Shown here piece after piece: positions 47,713 to 58,150 of a stretch of 64,000 nucleotides of DNA. The translations under genes and the position numbers were made by a program. Position 1 is the first letter of the stretch; each line of letters begins with the position of its first letter. Origin of the DNA: Phalacrocorax aristotelis (Eukaryota > Chordata > Aves > Suliformes > Phalacrocoracidae). Below the pieces are notes generated by a model. It made no database searches and was not told where the DNA came from. It saw nothing but the letters and a program-made list of their open reading frames with translations. The DNA lies in NCBI RefSeq assembly GCF_949628215.1, contig NC_134283.1, positions 5,883,610 through 5,947,609 on the forward strand. Reading direction: 5' to 3'.

Positions 47713-48689
47713 TTACAGTGTAGAGTAGAGAGGAGATGGAGCTAGAGCATGTGAAAAAGCACTTGCACCAACCTTCACCCCATTACCCTCCTGTGGGAAG
47801 ATAGGGCTGCAGCGTGTCCTCCATGGATCAGATATTTTGCATTTATTTACTGATGTAGACTTGCCTTTTAAAGAACCAATTATAACACACAGGAGTTTTT
47901 CCCCCTGAAGCTTAGCCAGCAAGAGGGGAAAAAAAAACCCCAAAACCACCACAAACACCCATTACCAATACAGAGCCCACCCTTAAGTGGGGAAGAATGG
48001 GGTGATGAGTGTAGCTCCCAGGCTGGGCCAAGGCCTTGTGCTCGTTGTACAGCCCCTGTCATCTCACTGCATGCATTCTGCCGCTTGGGATTTATAAATA
48101 CATGCCTGCTTGCCTGGAACTGCTGCGTAGTTCCCATAAGAGCCTTGGTTAGAGGAAGGTAGAGATTAATTGTATATCTGAAAATCAGAGACCAACTTTT
48201 TGGTTGTTAAAAAGGGAACGGAGACTGCCTTTCCCAGAAATAAGAGATAGAAACAGGCAGCAGGCCAGGTACTCGCCATGGTTCAAAGCATTTGGGAGCT
48301 TTACCCTTATGGTAAATCATTATCATTTCAGACATTTGAGTTACTTGGGAAAGAGCATTAGGAAGGAAGTTGTAGAGAGTGAAATGCATACTGAAGTGTT
48401 AATCATAGAGCCGAGAAGGCTCTATGAGGGTATGAGTGAGAGACATTAAGAGCTAACTCTTGATGTCTGTCACACATTTTGTGTATCACACAAAACCTGG
48501 AATTTTTTCAGAATCCTAACATTTACTATTTTTTCAAATTAACATTTAAATCAGAGGTGGAAGTCCTAAAAATACACCACCAGCAGTTAGTCCTAAACTC
48601 CTTTTTATGTGCAAGTTACATAGAGATGCTGAGGAGCAAAACAAAAAAAATCAGAAACATGACTTGACATACTAAGTCGGCCAAACAAA
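47713..48689. other. Spacer between CENPN 3' end and CR1/ATMIN promoter
   Basis: No exon seen. It separates two genes read in the same (minus) direction. Short frames on both strands here resemble nothing. Confidence 0.6.
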
Positions 48690-49899
48690 GTTCTGTGAGA
48701 CATAATTTACACATTTATTTACAGTTTGAAAAACAAAAACATTCCCAAACAACCTCTCAAAATATTTACACTGTGCCATGAAGTTATGAAGACTGTCTCT
48801 GCACACTGGCATACCTGAAGTACATCGGAAATTACATATACACAAAGTACATGCAAAAAGTTCCCAGGTAACAGAGTAAGGAAAGAAACACTTGTACACT
48901 ATAACTGACTCCAGATGAAATCAGTCTCAAATTAAAGATTATGCAGAAAGTTACATAGCAATACATATAATCACCAATTACAATTTACCAACTCTGAAGA
49001 ACTGCACTGCAAAGCAGTGGTTAGCATTAGTGAATGTTGCCATCTTGATTCTGCAATTTATGTGTCCCCTAGCACAAAAAAGGTGCTAACGTGCAAGGAC
49101 TGCAGAAGGATCAAATCTTAACTGAAATATTCTAAACCATGGACTTTCCTCAAAAGCTATTGCCTGTTTCATTGTATTACTCCAAGATAAAATTTCATAA
49201 GACATTAATACCAATAGACAGATTTTCTTTTTTTTTTTTTTAAGTATTTGTCACTGGCTGTTGCCCTTGGTGTGTTTAAACCCTGTATCTGAATTAATAT
49301 CCACTAAAGCTGGATGGAAACTTCTTACTGACATCTATATTCCAAGAGTCCCTTCTTCCCCATGCCCTGTAATGGTCCTTGAACCTAATCTTCATCTACT
49401 AAAATAAAAACATGCCTGACCAGCAGATCTGTAGTCCCAGTTATTTTCATGGGACTATTCATGTGTTCAAAATGGGGCACATATTTTGGCTCCAGTTCAG
49501 CAGTGTAACAGAATAAGGTGGCCCCCTAGAATATCTTTGTCATCTACAGCTATGATAGTAAACTGAATGGCTACAGCTGTCTTGCTGTATCTTTATTAAG
49601 CTTTAACATCACAAATACTATTATGAAGATACAGTTGAAAGGAGTCATTGCATTTAAATTTAAAGTAACCGTGATCTCTTTTTAAACCTCACAGCTAATG
49701 GGTTTTTATTAAGGAAAGGGCTAACTCTTCTCTTGAAAAGAAGTGTGGAAAAGTAATTCAAAACAGCCATAATTTGGGAAAAACCTTAAGGTATTATCAG
49801 AGTAAGTTATTTTTTAAAAATATGGTTTAAAGTTTATGATGATTTAGATTAATACCATTAAGAAATACATTGTATATTTCTCTATGAATCAGTTATAAA
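48690..49899 (-). other. CENPN: Probable CENPN 3'UTR
   Basis: Noncoding sequence directly after the CENPN stop. A minus-strand AATAAA at 48714-48719 is a good end candidate and would make a 3'UTR of about 1.2 kb. A T run (minus-strand A run) is at 49229-49242. Confidence 0.5.
48714..48719 (-). terminator. CENPN: Candidate CENPN polyadenylation signal
   Basis: Consensus AATAAA on the minus strand in an AT-rich context, about 1.2 kb after the stop codon. Confidence 0.45.
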
Positions 49900-50015
49900 T
49901 TAAGGGCTTACAAAGCTTCCTGGAAATAAACCTTTTTTCTCTCTAATTCTAAAATAATTCCTAGCTTTTTGTGGTATACATGTAAGTAGCGGTGAAAGTG
50001 GTGCATCAGCCATAC
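49900..50015 (-). CDS. CENPN: CENPN last coding exon
   Basis: It encodes GMADAPLSPLLTCIPQKARN, YFRIREK, then the extra KGLFPGSFVSP and TAA at 49900-49902. The frame was checked codon by codon. Confidence 0.93.
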
Positions 50016-53000
50016 CTGGAAAGAGAAACAGGTATTTATAGCTTAACAACCAATATTTACCTTTCATAATTGTTATAAAACTGAAAACACAGCTTGAGTA
50101 TGTATCTACAAATGAATAATTCTAAGAACAAACTGGTATGTATTTAAACCTAAATTTTTGTAGCGGTAACTTTTTTATTCTCTAAATTTCTATGTATTTC
50201 TAAACAAACTAGGAAGGTTCTCCCTTATGCAAGATACAAGCAGAATGTAAGATGATATTTAACTGCAGATTTTTCCACCATTGTATAGCGTTGGAACACT
50301 TACCAGCTGGTGCCAAGGATTTCAGCGATTCTAAGAGATGTGGACTAGAAAACTTGACCAGACATCTGAATGGTTCTTTTTTATCCAAAACATTCATTTT
50401 AGGATCGCTTTTAAACATCGTCTCAAGCTGTTAACACAAAATTGAACCAGGGAGTATAAGCAACAAATATATTTTTTATATGTTATCATTTAAGCATTAC
50501 ATTAAAAATGTAATACGTAACAAGACTGTATCCTATTTGTCTGTTATTTGCAATGTTAACATGATTCCAGCTGGAGGAATATTTCAATAAAATCAGAGGG
50601 TGCCACCATGTGGTAAACAGTTCTCTGCTGACAGAGGCAGCCGGGTCGGTAATACTGTAAAATATTAATTTTCTCTTAGAATTTCCAATATATCTGTTCG
50701 TCAGATAAAATCTGTGCATCGTCCAAGTTAAATTATGGTGTTACGTGTGGTGTGAGCTTTGTATGTTCTTCAAATAACCCCAATTTCTCAGAGATTCACC
50801 ATGCTGCTGATATAAGTCTACCTTTATTACAAAAACAAGTCAAAATGCCTAGTTCCCAAGGCTGAAAGACTGAAACACAATCTAGGAGTCTGACCAAATC
50901 TCAATACAAATCTGTTTCTTAAAGATACTTAATTTTAAAACGTCCTTTGTAAAATTATTTTTAAATCTAATATTGCTTCATTTTGCAATTTAATGTAGCT
51001 ACCACTACACTGAAATCATAAAAACAAGATTTCTTGGTTTTACTACCTTATATTGTGCAAATTCAATTTTTGGTAGGGGACCATCACCAAAAACTTCCCG
51101 ATTCACTCTCTCTATTTTCTCTCTCTCATTTCTGTTTTCTTGAATTATCCTTAAATCTGCTGCAGGGGAAGAGAGTAGAGAAGAGAAGAGAAAACAAAAA
51201 ACAGAAAGACAACTTTGTCAGCTGATACAATACTGTTTCTCTGATCAGGTGATTATTCCAGTGAAAGTCTGAAGATAGTAATTTTAAAGAATTCATCACG
51301 ATCTTTTTTTTCATAAGCTAGCTGTCTCCATCATTTATATTTTCCATTCTTACCAAGAGAAAAACCCAAGTTAATATGAAAGGAGATACTGGGCATTGGG
51401 TGTTTTTGGTTTCATAACTGTGTCCAGTGACAGTCATGAGGAATACGGACCTCTCCTAGCATGGTCAGTATCATGGCACCCCACCAGGGATGGATAGTGT
51501 AATGTCAATGCAACAGGTGTACATTTCCTATTATGAATCTAATTTTGGAAACTAGCAGTAGTGACATTCAAACTGCCGTTTAATTTAAAATATACATACC
51601 ATTTTCTAGTGCTGCAGGCCTTTCCTGTAGGGGTCTCGGACAGTACGTTTGGAAGTTCTAAATGGAGAGAGAAAGAAGAGAGAGATTTTAGTTCTCTTCC
51701 ACTTTTGGAGGCTGTATCTGAAAAGAACTTTCCAGATTTCTTTTTACTTTTCATTCTGAAGGCGAGTATTCTTCCAATTTTTGAGAGTTACTAGAAGTCA
51801 GAAATCCTGGCTTTATTTTGAGAAAAGAATGCCCATCCTATGATATTTGTGAACACTTCCCTATTTGCAAGTTTTACATGGACAAGCAGAGTAAGTGCCC
51901 ATTCTGTTAGCCCTCAAGTCATTGCTCTAGGAAGCCTAGTGAAGCTATGCTAAAGAAGTCCTACAACTGAATTGTTCACACAGTTTTTAGACCAAGTTTA
52001 ACCATCAGGAATAACAATAGTAAAAAGCAGGTGGGATACCAAGTAATTACATCCCCACTGTAATGTTACCTTAGCGAAAGGCTGTCCACCCCAGTAGCTC
52101 AGTATTATTTTAACTTGATGGTCTCTTGCAAGAGGTGATTTCCCCCCCCCCCCCCCGCTAGGGGGTAAGAACTAGGCCTGAAACAAAAAGCAAGACTTAG
52201 CTTAGGGTGTTCTTGTAAAGTGGCTCACCTGGCTATATCTCTTGAACACAATATCTTTAAGGGAGTTTAAAGAATGACTTCGAAGCTCCATTTCACAGAT
52301 GTCACAGTAATTGGAAGCAACAACCAGGGCCTTTAAATAAAAAAAATGAAATTGTTTTAGCAGTCTTGGTCACCACTGTGTTTATAATATAGAAAAAAAA
52401 AAGTATTTCTAGACATTATGACATTTTTGTTTCAAGGTAAGCAACTGCCGTTCAACTAGCAGGATTCTCCTATCTGTCAAAATGTTGACTAGACTGTTAT
52501 TAAGCTTAGGTTAATATTTAAAAGCATTCACAGGATTAACCAGATAAGCCCTATAGACTTATCAGCTGAAAAATAAACAAACAGATTAATAAAATAATTA
52601 CATTACTCATACAGAAGTCTGCTAAATATAGGAAAAAAAAAAACCTACCAACGCTGACCACAAGTTGACAAAGTCTTTTAAAACTAATTCATAGCATTCC
52701 TTGATGAGCTCATACATTTAGTTCTTAATGTTAACTGTGCTGATGTAATATTCTTCAACTTCTAAGAGACAATTCAACTGAATACTGCCTAACACTTAGT
52801 TAAGAAATTAGAACAATTCAAAGTCAGCAAAATCCCAAACTGAATTTATTCACAATGCACCATTCCAGAGGTCACAGATGTGTTTTTTGCCCTATTTTTA
52901 TCATGAGGCAAAAAAATGACTATGTAAATTAGTAAGTGACATTAAGTGATGAATCTTTACCCATCCTCTTAGAGGGTAACACAATTATAGCTCTACATGA

Positions 53001-56000
53001 CGGTGGTGAAGTCAGAGTCTGTCGGAGTACCTGACATAGCAGAGGCAAGTTGCTCCTAAGCACTGAGGCAGAGATGAAGACATAGGGAGTCTGTGAATGG
53101 TACACAACATAGCTGGTTTTGTACTGGTTTGGTTTTGTGTATGGCGTTCCCCAGGCAATTCTAATCCAGATTGCATTATCCTCATATTCTCTAAAGTTGA
53201 TGGTGACCTAATAGAAAAAGAAAAGCTTTGATTTACCAGCACATTCAGGCATCCACAAAGATTTTGTTCTCTCTTAGCGCTGTGTTCACAAGACCCAAAC
53301 ATAACAGTACACCACTGCTTGAAGAAAAAACAAATCCCACTAGTGTGGTCAGGGTTGTATTTAAATTAAATTTCCACAGAAAAACAGTAACCTTACAAAG
53401 CGGGGGGGGGGGGGGGGGGGGGGGGGGGGGCGGAAATCACGTTTCAAACTCTAATATTACTTTTGTTCCTGTTGATGTACGTTTTCTTCTGAAGGGTGAA
53501 AATAAAAATAGCTTATTACAAAAGCCTTGGTTCTCTTTTTTGGGAAAATAACAGCACAACACCAAGGGGTCTCTTTAGATGGAGGGCTAGAGGCAGTATT
53601 TCCAATATGTCCAATTTTTGAGATACTAAAATTTTTAGCAACTTGTGATTTTAGACCCAAATATATTATTTATCAAGAATACATGGTCAGAAATTTGAAG
53701 CAAATTCCCTTTCCTATTCTTGATTTCCTCCTCTGTTACTTCTTTTCACCATGACTCAGTCTGGGTGATTTAAGTTTGGGAAAAGTTCTTTTAAAATAAA
53801 AAACCCACATCCCTCCCTTTGACTGAGGCACATGGAGTCTAGTTTTTAGTCCAAGTAGGCCATAAAGTGTTTAAATTGCTGGACCACAATTATTTCTCAA
53901 AGTTTTTGTGGATTAAAAAAATATTGCAACAATTTATTATTATATAGAGCTTTATGAACTGCAGCTGATTATCTGTTAGTCTGATTTGTATTTATTGCCC
54001 TCTCCTGTTGTCAGTGGGAATCCTTTGTGCATCAAGAAGTGGCACAGCTAACTAGCCAGAGGCATTTTCTGCTACTTTGCTTAAATGGAGCTGGTGAGCT
54101 AAAGCAAGCAAAGGCTTCTGCAAATTGCTTAGTAAAAGAGTGAGATAATAGTACCTCCTTTTTTTTCTTACCATGCTCATTTCTGTAGCCTAGAAACTGC
54201 TTCTTGCCACTGACAGTGGTCTTTCAGTCATTATAATGTAATTAAATACCAGGGCCAGGCTCTCACAGCCATCACAAAATACCATTTCAAAACAGAACTA
54301 AAAGGAACTGTGTACAGTTTTGCTACTAATCTAAGTCATAACTGAACTTCTTTGCCCTCCTTACTGGCTACTTCAAATTCCCTCCATACTCTGTTCGATC
54401 TGATTGTTGTAGTTTGTGTATTGTTCTTGGGTAACAGGACAAAGCAATATCAACTCACCTAGACAACACGTGCACTCAAAGAGGGCAAAGATTTGGTAGA
54501 ACACATAGACATACTGCCTTTCTTGAAGCCTGTCATATTTTAAGGCAAACCTACATTTTCTTTCACTCCAGCATAATTGTAAAGTTGCTAGATCAAATAT
54601 GCAATACATTCTTCCTGTTTCACATGCAGTTCCTACCATTCCCAAACGAATAATTCCATTTATTTTTTGATGCAGACTAAGAAAAAAAATACCTTGTTAA
54701 AGTTACAAAAACAATCTATTGACACCAGAGCTGTGTAACAAACTTAGAATGGATTTATTCTTACATTTTTCAAGGCTGACCGAAGTCGTCTTTTAAATTT
54801 ATTTTTGAAATCTGTTAAGTCAAAAACTTCTGTTTCTTCCCCTGTAACAGAAGAAAAAAAGAAACTAGAATTAATTGTGTTTACAAGAACTAGTTCAAAG
54901 TCATTTTTACAGTTTTGCTGAAACAAAATTAAGCAGAAAAAGCTATAGCTGCATAGTCTTATACAAAAGCTGTATATTAAAAATTTGAACTTCATTATTA
55001 CTAGAGAAAAGGTTAATATTAAAGTTGTAGTTATTAATTTCTAATAGTTGCTTGAGAAGTTAATTGAAAGCAGTCTAAAAACATTAAAGATGCCTCTATT
55101 GAAAAATCCACACTAGACTATAGTTAGATACCTCCATTGACTTGACTATATTTGTGTAAAACATATGATATGAGGCAGCGCTGCAGTAAGTTGCTGAGAA
55201 CTGAGATGACAGCAAGGAAAGGCATTTTACCTGTTTTGTTCATCTGGTAAACGCTCCACACTCTTTTGTTTGGGTAGACGTGGTTGTCTACAAAAAATAG
55301 GAATTGCTCAATGACATCATGTATTATTAAACAGTAATTAAAGGGACGAAGAATTTGAGAATGGTTTTATGACCAGGTTATCTCAAAAAGATTACTTCTG
55401 ATAATGCAATATAATTTAGTCAACATTCTTAAAATATCACTCGTAGTAGACCTAAAAGCAAAATAGTTTTCTGTTAAGAGATGAGAAAATCTTTAACTGA
55501 GTTAAGCAACTAATAAAGGGTATCTCTGAGGTTCAATGTTTAAAAGATTTTACCTAAACTGATCAAAACTCAGTCTAAAGTCAAACTAAAAAGTGTAGAC
55601 TCTTAAAAGAAACCTTGAGATTTAAACTATTACATAATCAAGTTGTGAATTAATATTGAAGTTAGAGTTCCACCTGGAGTATTCGCCGATAATTTTGCCT
55701 ACATCATTCCCTACTGGGGCACGATATTACTGATTTTAGGGTTCGGTGCATACTGGAGACAAATGTGTCTCTACATTTATAACTGTGTGCTGGATGTAGC
55801 TTACCACAGTTTACACCTATTTAGACCTCAGAAAAGGCAAACATGCTTTTGTTGATTTTGAGCTTTTGAAAATTCTTTAAAAGAAGAGGACTGATCCAAT
55901 AAGATTCATCATTTAAAATGTAACCTGCTTAGACTAAACGCATCTGTACCTCACTAGGGCAATTGCTATGTAATTAAGCATGTTATCAAGTTGGAAAAAG

Positions 56001-57296
56001 TATAAAGATATTATTGGCATACATTTTTTTACTTACAAATTATGTCTAGGACAGCTGCTTGCTTTATGTCTGCAGAATTTTCCTGGAAAGAACAACAGTG
56101 TGTAGTGAACTACAAGTCCAGAATGCTCTGTCAGACTGTTTAGTAAGTGAAGAGTCTCAGTACTGGTAGTTTTAAATTACATTGCACTGAAGTCCACAGC
56201 ATGTACGCTCTCGTCAAAGACACCACACCTGGCCCCAATGTGCACACAATACAGTTTTGAGAAACCAACACTGAAAGCTATTTCAGCAAGGTTTAAGTGT
56301 TTCTGCGGAGGCAACAAGAACAACATTGTCCTTACAGTATGAAGTACAAATAGAAAATAAAATTAAAGGGTATCCATGACATGCAACAGTGACTAGTATT
56401 TAGCCATCAGGAATTTTAACATGCTTCGTTCCTCTGGATTTAACCTTTACAGCATGAAAAGTTTTTAAAGAAACTTTATGACACTACTTGTTACAGATAA
56501 GAATGTTTCAGAAACAAATGGTACTTTAAGATATGACACTTGCTATCTTACACTAGTAACTTAACAGTTTCTTGCCTGCAGTTTGATCTACTCCCTATGT
56601 AATTAATATTTTAGTATGAAATTCAAATGGAATTAATCAAAAAGCTATGGAATGTAAGATATATTGGTAATAATTGTATCTATCTGGGCTATGATGTTAA
56701 ACATAAAGACTTCTAGTACACCAAAATCAGAGTATGTCGGGAGGAGACCAGAAAGTGTTTTTCCTTACAGGACACAGAACAGAAGTAGTTCTGGCGAAGG
56801 AGAATTTTTCAACATGATCTGGAAAGTCTAAAAGATATAAATTACTGCTATCATTATCCATACTAAATAGATTTAACACACTGAGCTTTTATCTTCTTAG
56901 AGCTCAAAACATGCACTTCTGTACTCAGTAAGGGTCAATCCTGTACTCCTGTCAGTCAGACAAAATTGGTAGCATTACCAGCTCAGCTTTACATTTTTCA
57001 AACTACAAACTGCTATTCGATGCCCTGTTAAGGCCAAAGAAAATTCATTTCAGAATTTTTTTTGATGGTGCTTCAACATCTGTTCTGTATGTCACTGACA
57101 GGCAGTTCCCAAAAGAAAGGATTACCTCACAAAGTTGAACAACATCTTGAGAAATGCTCTCCTTCACCTGACAGAAATTTAGAGTTTGCAGCTGTGCCTC
57201 AGAGAGGAAGCCCCATTTCTGTAGCATTGTCTTGATTTCATCTCGTGGCATTTTTAGTACAGTTCTTCGGATATACTCAGCAACAGTTTCATCCAT
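49900..57296 (-). CDS. CENPN: Centromere protein N
   Basis: CENP-N recognises the CENP-A nucleosome and, paired with CENP-L, anchors the constitutive centromere-associated network. Ten coding exons, all GT-AG with matching phases, sum to 1041 bases and 346 residues; human is about 339. The N-terminal pyrin-like domain starts MDETVAEYIRRTVLK; the human E3 and E7, reported to touch the CENP-A RG loop, are conserved. The central CENP-N/CENP-L homology region includes IWIRIAWGTPYTKPNQYK and YVVYHSQTPYVF. The C-terminal CENP-L-binding part includes PFRCLVKFSSPHLLESLKSL and ADAPLSPLLTCIPQKARNYF. The end is odd: after IREK the frame runs on for about eleven residues (KGLFPGSFVSP), beyond where the mammalian protein stops. 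No frame break is seen. An acceptor 11 bases before the ATG (57308-57309) implies a noncoding first exon in the CpG island. Confidence 0.97.
50304..50427 (-). CDS. CENPN: CENPN coding exon 9
   Basis: 124 bases encoding LETMFKSDPKMNVLDKKE and PFRCLVKFSSPHLLESLK through SLAPA, plus one base of Gly. Confidence 0.96.
51047..51159 (-). CDS. CENPN: CENPN coding exon 8
   Basis: 113 bases encoding ADLRIIQENRNEREKIERVN and then REVFGDGPLPKIEFAQYK. A charged helix leads into the EFAQYKLE motif completed in the next exon. Confidence 0.95.
51600..51657 (-). CDS. CENPN: CENPN coding exon 7
   Basis: 58 bases encoding NFQTYCPRPLQERPAALEN plus one base. Matches the human NQTFETHNSTTPLQERSLGL region; this is a fast-evolving linker. 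Confidence 0.93.
52142..52156 (+). repeat. 15-base C homopolymer in a CENPN intron
   Basis: C run between CENPN coding exons 6 and 7, a G run in the transcript, about 70 bases downstream in genomic coordinates of the exon 6 donor site. Confidence 0.85.
52229..52330 (-). CDS. CENPN: CENPN coding exon 6
   Basis: 34 codons, ALVVASNYCDICEMELRS to LKDIVFKRYSQ, phase 0 at both ends. Matches human SLKAIVFKQYNQ. Confidence 0.95.
53031..53207 (-). CDS. CENPN: CENPN coding exon 5
   Basis: 59 codons from VTINFREYEDNAIWIRIAW to RSNLPLLCQ, the best conserved block of the homology domain. It reads through WGTPYTKPNQYK. Confidence 0.96.
53402..53430 (+). repeat. 29-base G homopolymer in a CENPN intron
   Basis: An unbroken G run between CENPN coding exons 4 and 5; in the transcript it is a C run. 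Its true length is doubtful, as such runs are poorly sequenced. Confidence 0.9.
54765..54841 (-). CDS. CENPN: CENPN coding exon 4
   Basis: 77 bases encoding GEETEVFDLTDFKNKFK and RRLRSALKN, ending in phase 0. The human counterpart ends LQRALKN. Confidence 0.95.
55231..55287 (-). CDS. CENPN: CENPN coding exon 3
   Basis: 57 bases encoding YNHVYPNKRVWSVYQMNKT; the human counterpart is HQHQKVWEVFQMSK. Donor GTAAAA. Confidence 0.92.
56037..56082 (-). CDS. CENPN: CENPN coding exon 2
   Basis: A 46-base exon encoding ENSADIKQAAVLDII plus one base of Tyr; human has ALLDIIYM at the same place. Too short to be seen as a frame on its own; phases agree with its neighbours. Confidence 0.93.
57126..57296 (-). 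CDS. CENPN: CENPN first coding exon
   Basis: 57 codons from MDETVAEYIRR to VVQLCE, the larger part of the pyrin-like domain. The exon itself begins at 57307, after a pyrimidine tract and AG. Confidence 0.96.
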
Positions 57297-57479
57297 AATG
57301 AAACCACCTGGAAAGTTAAAGCGTTAAAGAACACCAAGGCACAGGCAGACTCACCTACATCTTTGTAATGTGTACGAAGCTGCACCTAGACACGACTAGC
57401 AGAACGCTGACATCAGTCCTAAGCATAGCACTACCACACATTTCGGTGGGTATCAACAACAGCGAGTTAAAGCGCTGTC

Positions 57480-58150
57480 TACAGCCATTTTTCCCCAACC
57501 CCTCACAAGTTTCCCTCGCTCACCGAGGCCCGTTGCGAGCTTCTGCAGAAGAAGGGAGCGCTGGCCCTCGCCCGGGGCGGCTGCTGCTGCCGGTGTCTAG
57601 GGTGGAATCCCAGGCAGCGGACATAGACGTGAGGAGACCCGCAGAGCGGAGCGACCCTGCCTATCCGCCACACGCCCCGCCAACCGCCGCCCGCCTTTCG
57701 AAGCGCCCAATTAGACTCCGCAGGCTGCCAGAGCCACCCAATCACAAGGCGCCCCGCCTCCCGCCCCGCCCCGCGCCGGCGCGGTGTGGGCCCTTCCCGC
57801 AACCGGCGGGTGCTTGAGGTGGCTTCCGGTGGGGTTTGCCCAGGTCACCGCGCCTCCGCCCGGCCCTGCGCGCGGGCCCGCTGCCCGCGGCTCCTGCCTC
57901 CCTGTCTGGCTCGTCCTCCGGGGACTGGAGTAAGTGCGAGGATGGCTGAGAGGGGAGGCTGTGGCCGGACCCGAGTGGGCAGCTTTGCTCCTTTCTATCC
58001 CTAAAGGAAAAGAGGGGCGTGTGGGGAGGCGCCTTCCCCGCCTCCCTCTCTCTGTGCCTCACTGCCTTTGGGGGAACCCTGCCCTGTCTGAGCTCGGGGC
58101 CAGCTGCTGGGACCCTCTGCTCACCTCGCATCCTCCTTCAGGGCTCAAGG
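57480..58150. promoter_or_regulatory. CpG island, bidirectional CENPN/CMC2 promoter
   Basis: GC- and CpG-rich block upstream of CENPN on the minus strand. It contains three CCAAT-type elements (reverse ATTGG at about 57709 as CCAATTAG; CCAATCAC at 57738-57745) between the two presumed start sites. In mammals CENPN and CMC2 are head to head, so the same arrangement is expected here. Confidence 0.7.
57790..57929 (+). other. CMC2: Probable noncoding first exon of CMC2
   Basis: Rightward GC-rich sequence ending at a strong donor (CTGGA followed by GTAAGTGCG at 57930). CMC2 is a small mitochondrial twin-CX9C protein linked to cytochrome c oxidase assembly; its expected coding start (MHPDLSPHLHTEEC-like) was looked for and not found to the end of the window. 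The call rests on synteny and the donor site; the left limit is a guess. Confidence 0.4.

Noticed and set aside
57368-58131. Frames of 99-149 codons in the CENPN/CMC2 island
   Set aside because: Arg/Pro/Ala-rich GC shadows in a promoter; none resembles CMC2 or CENPN.
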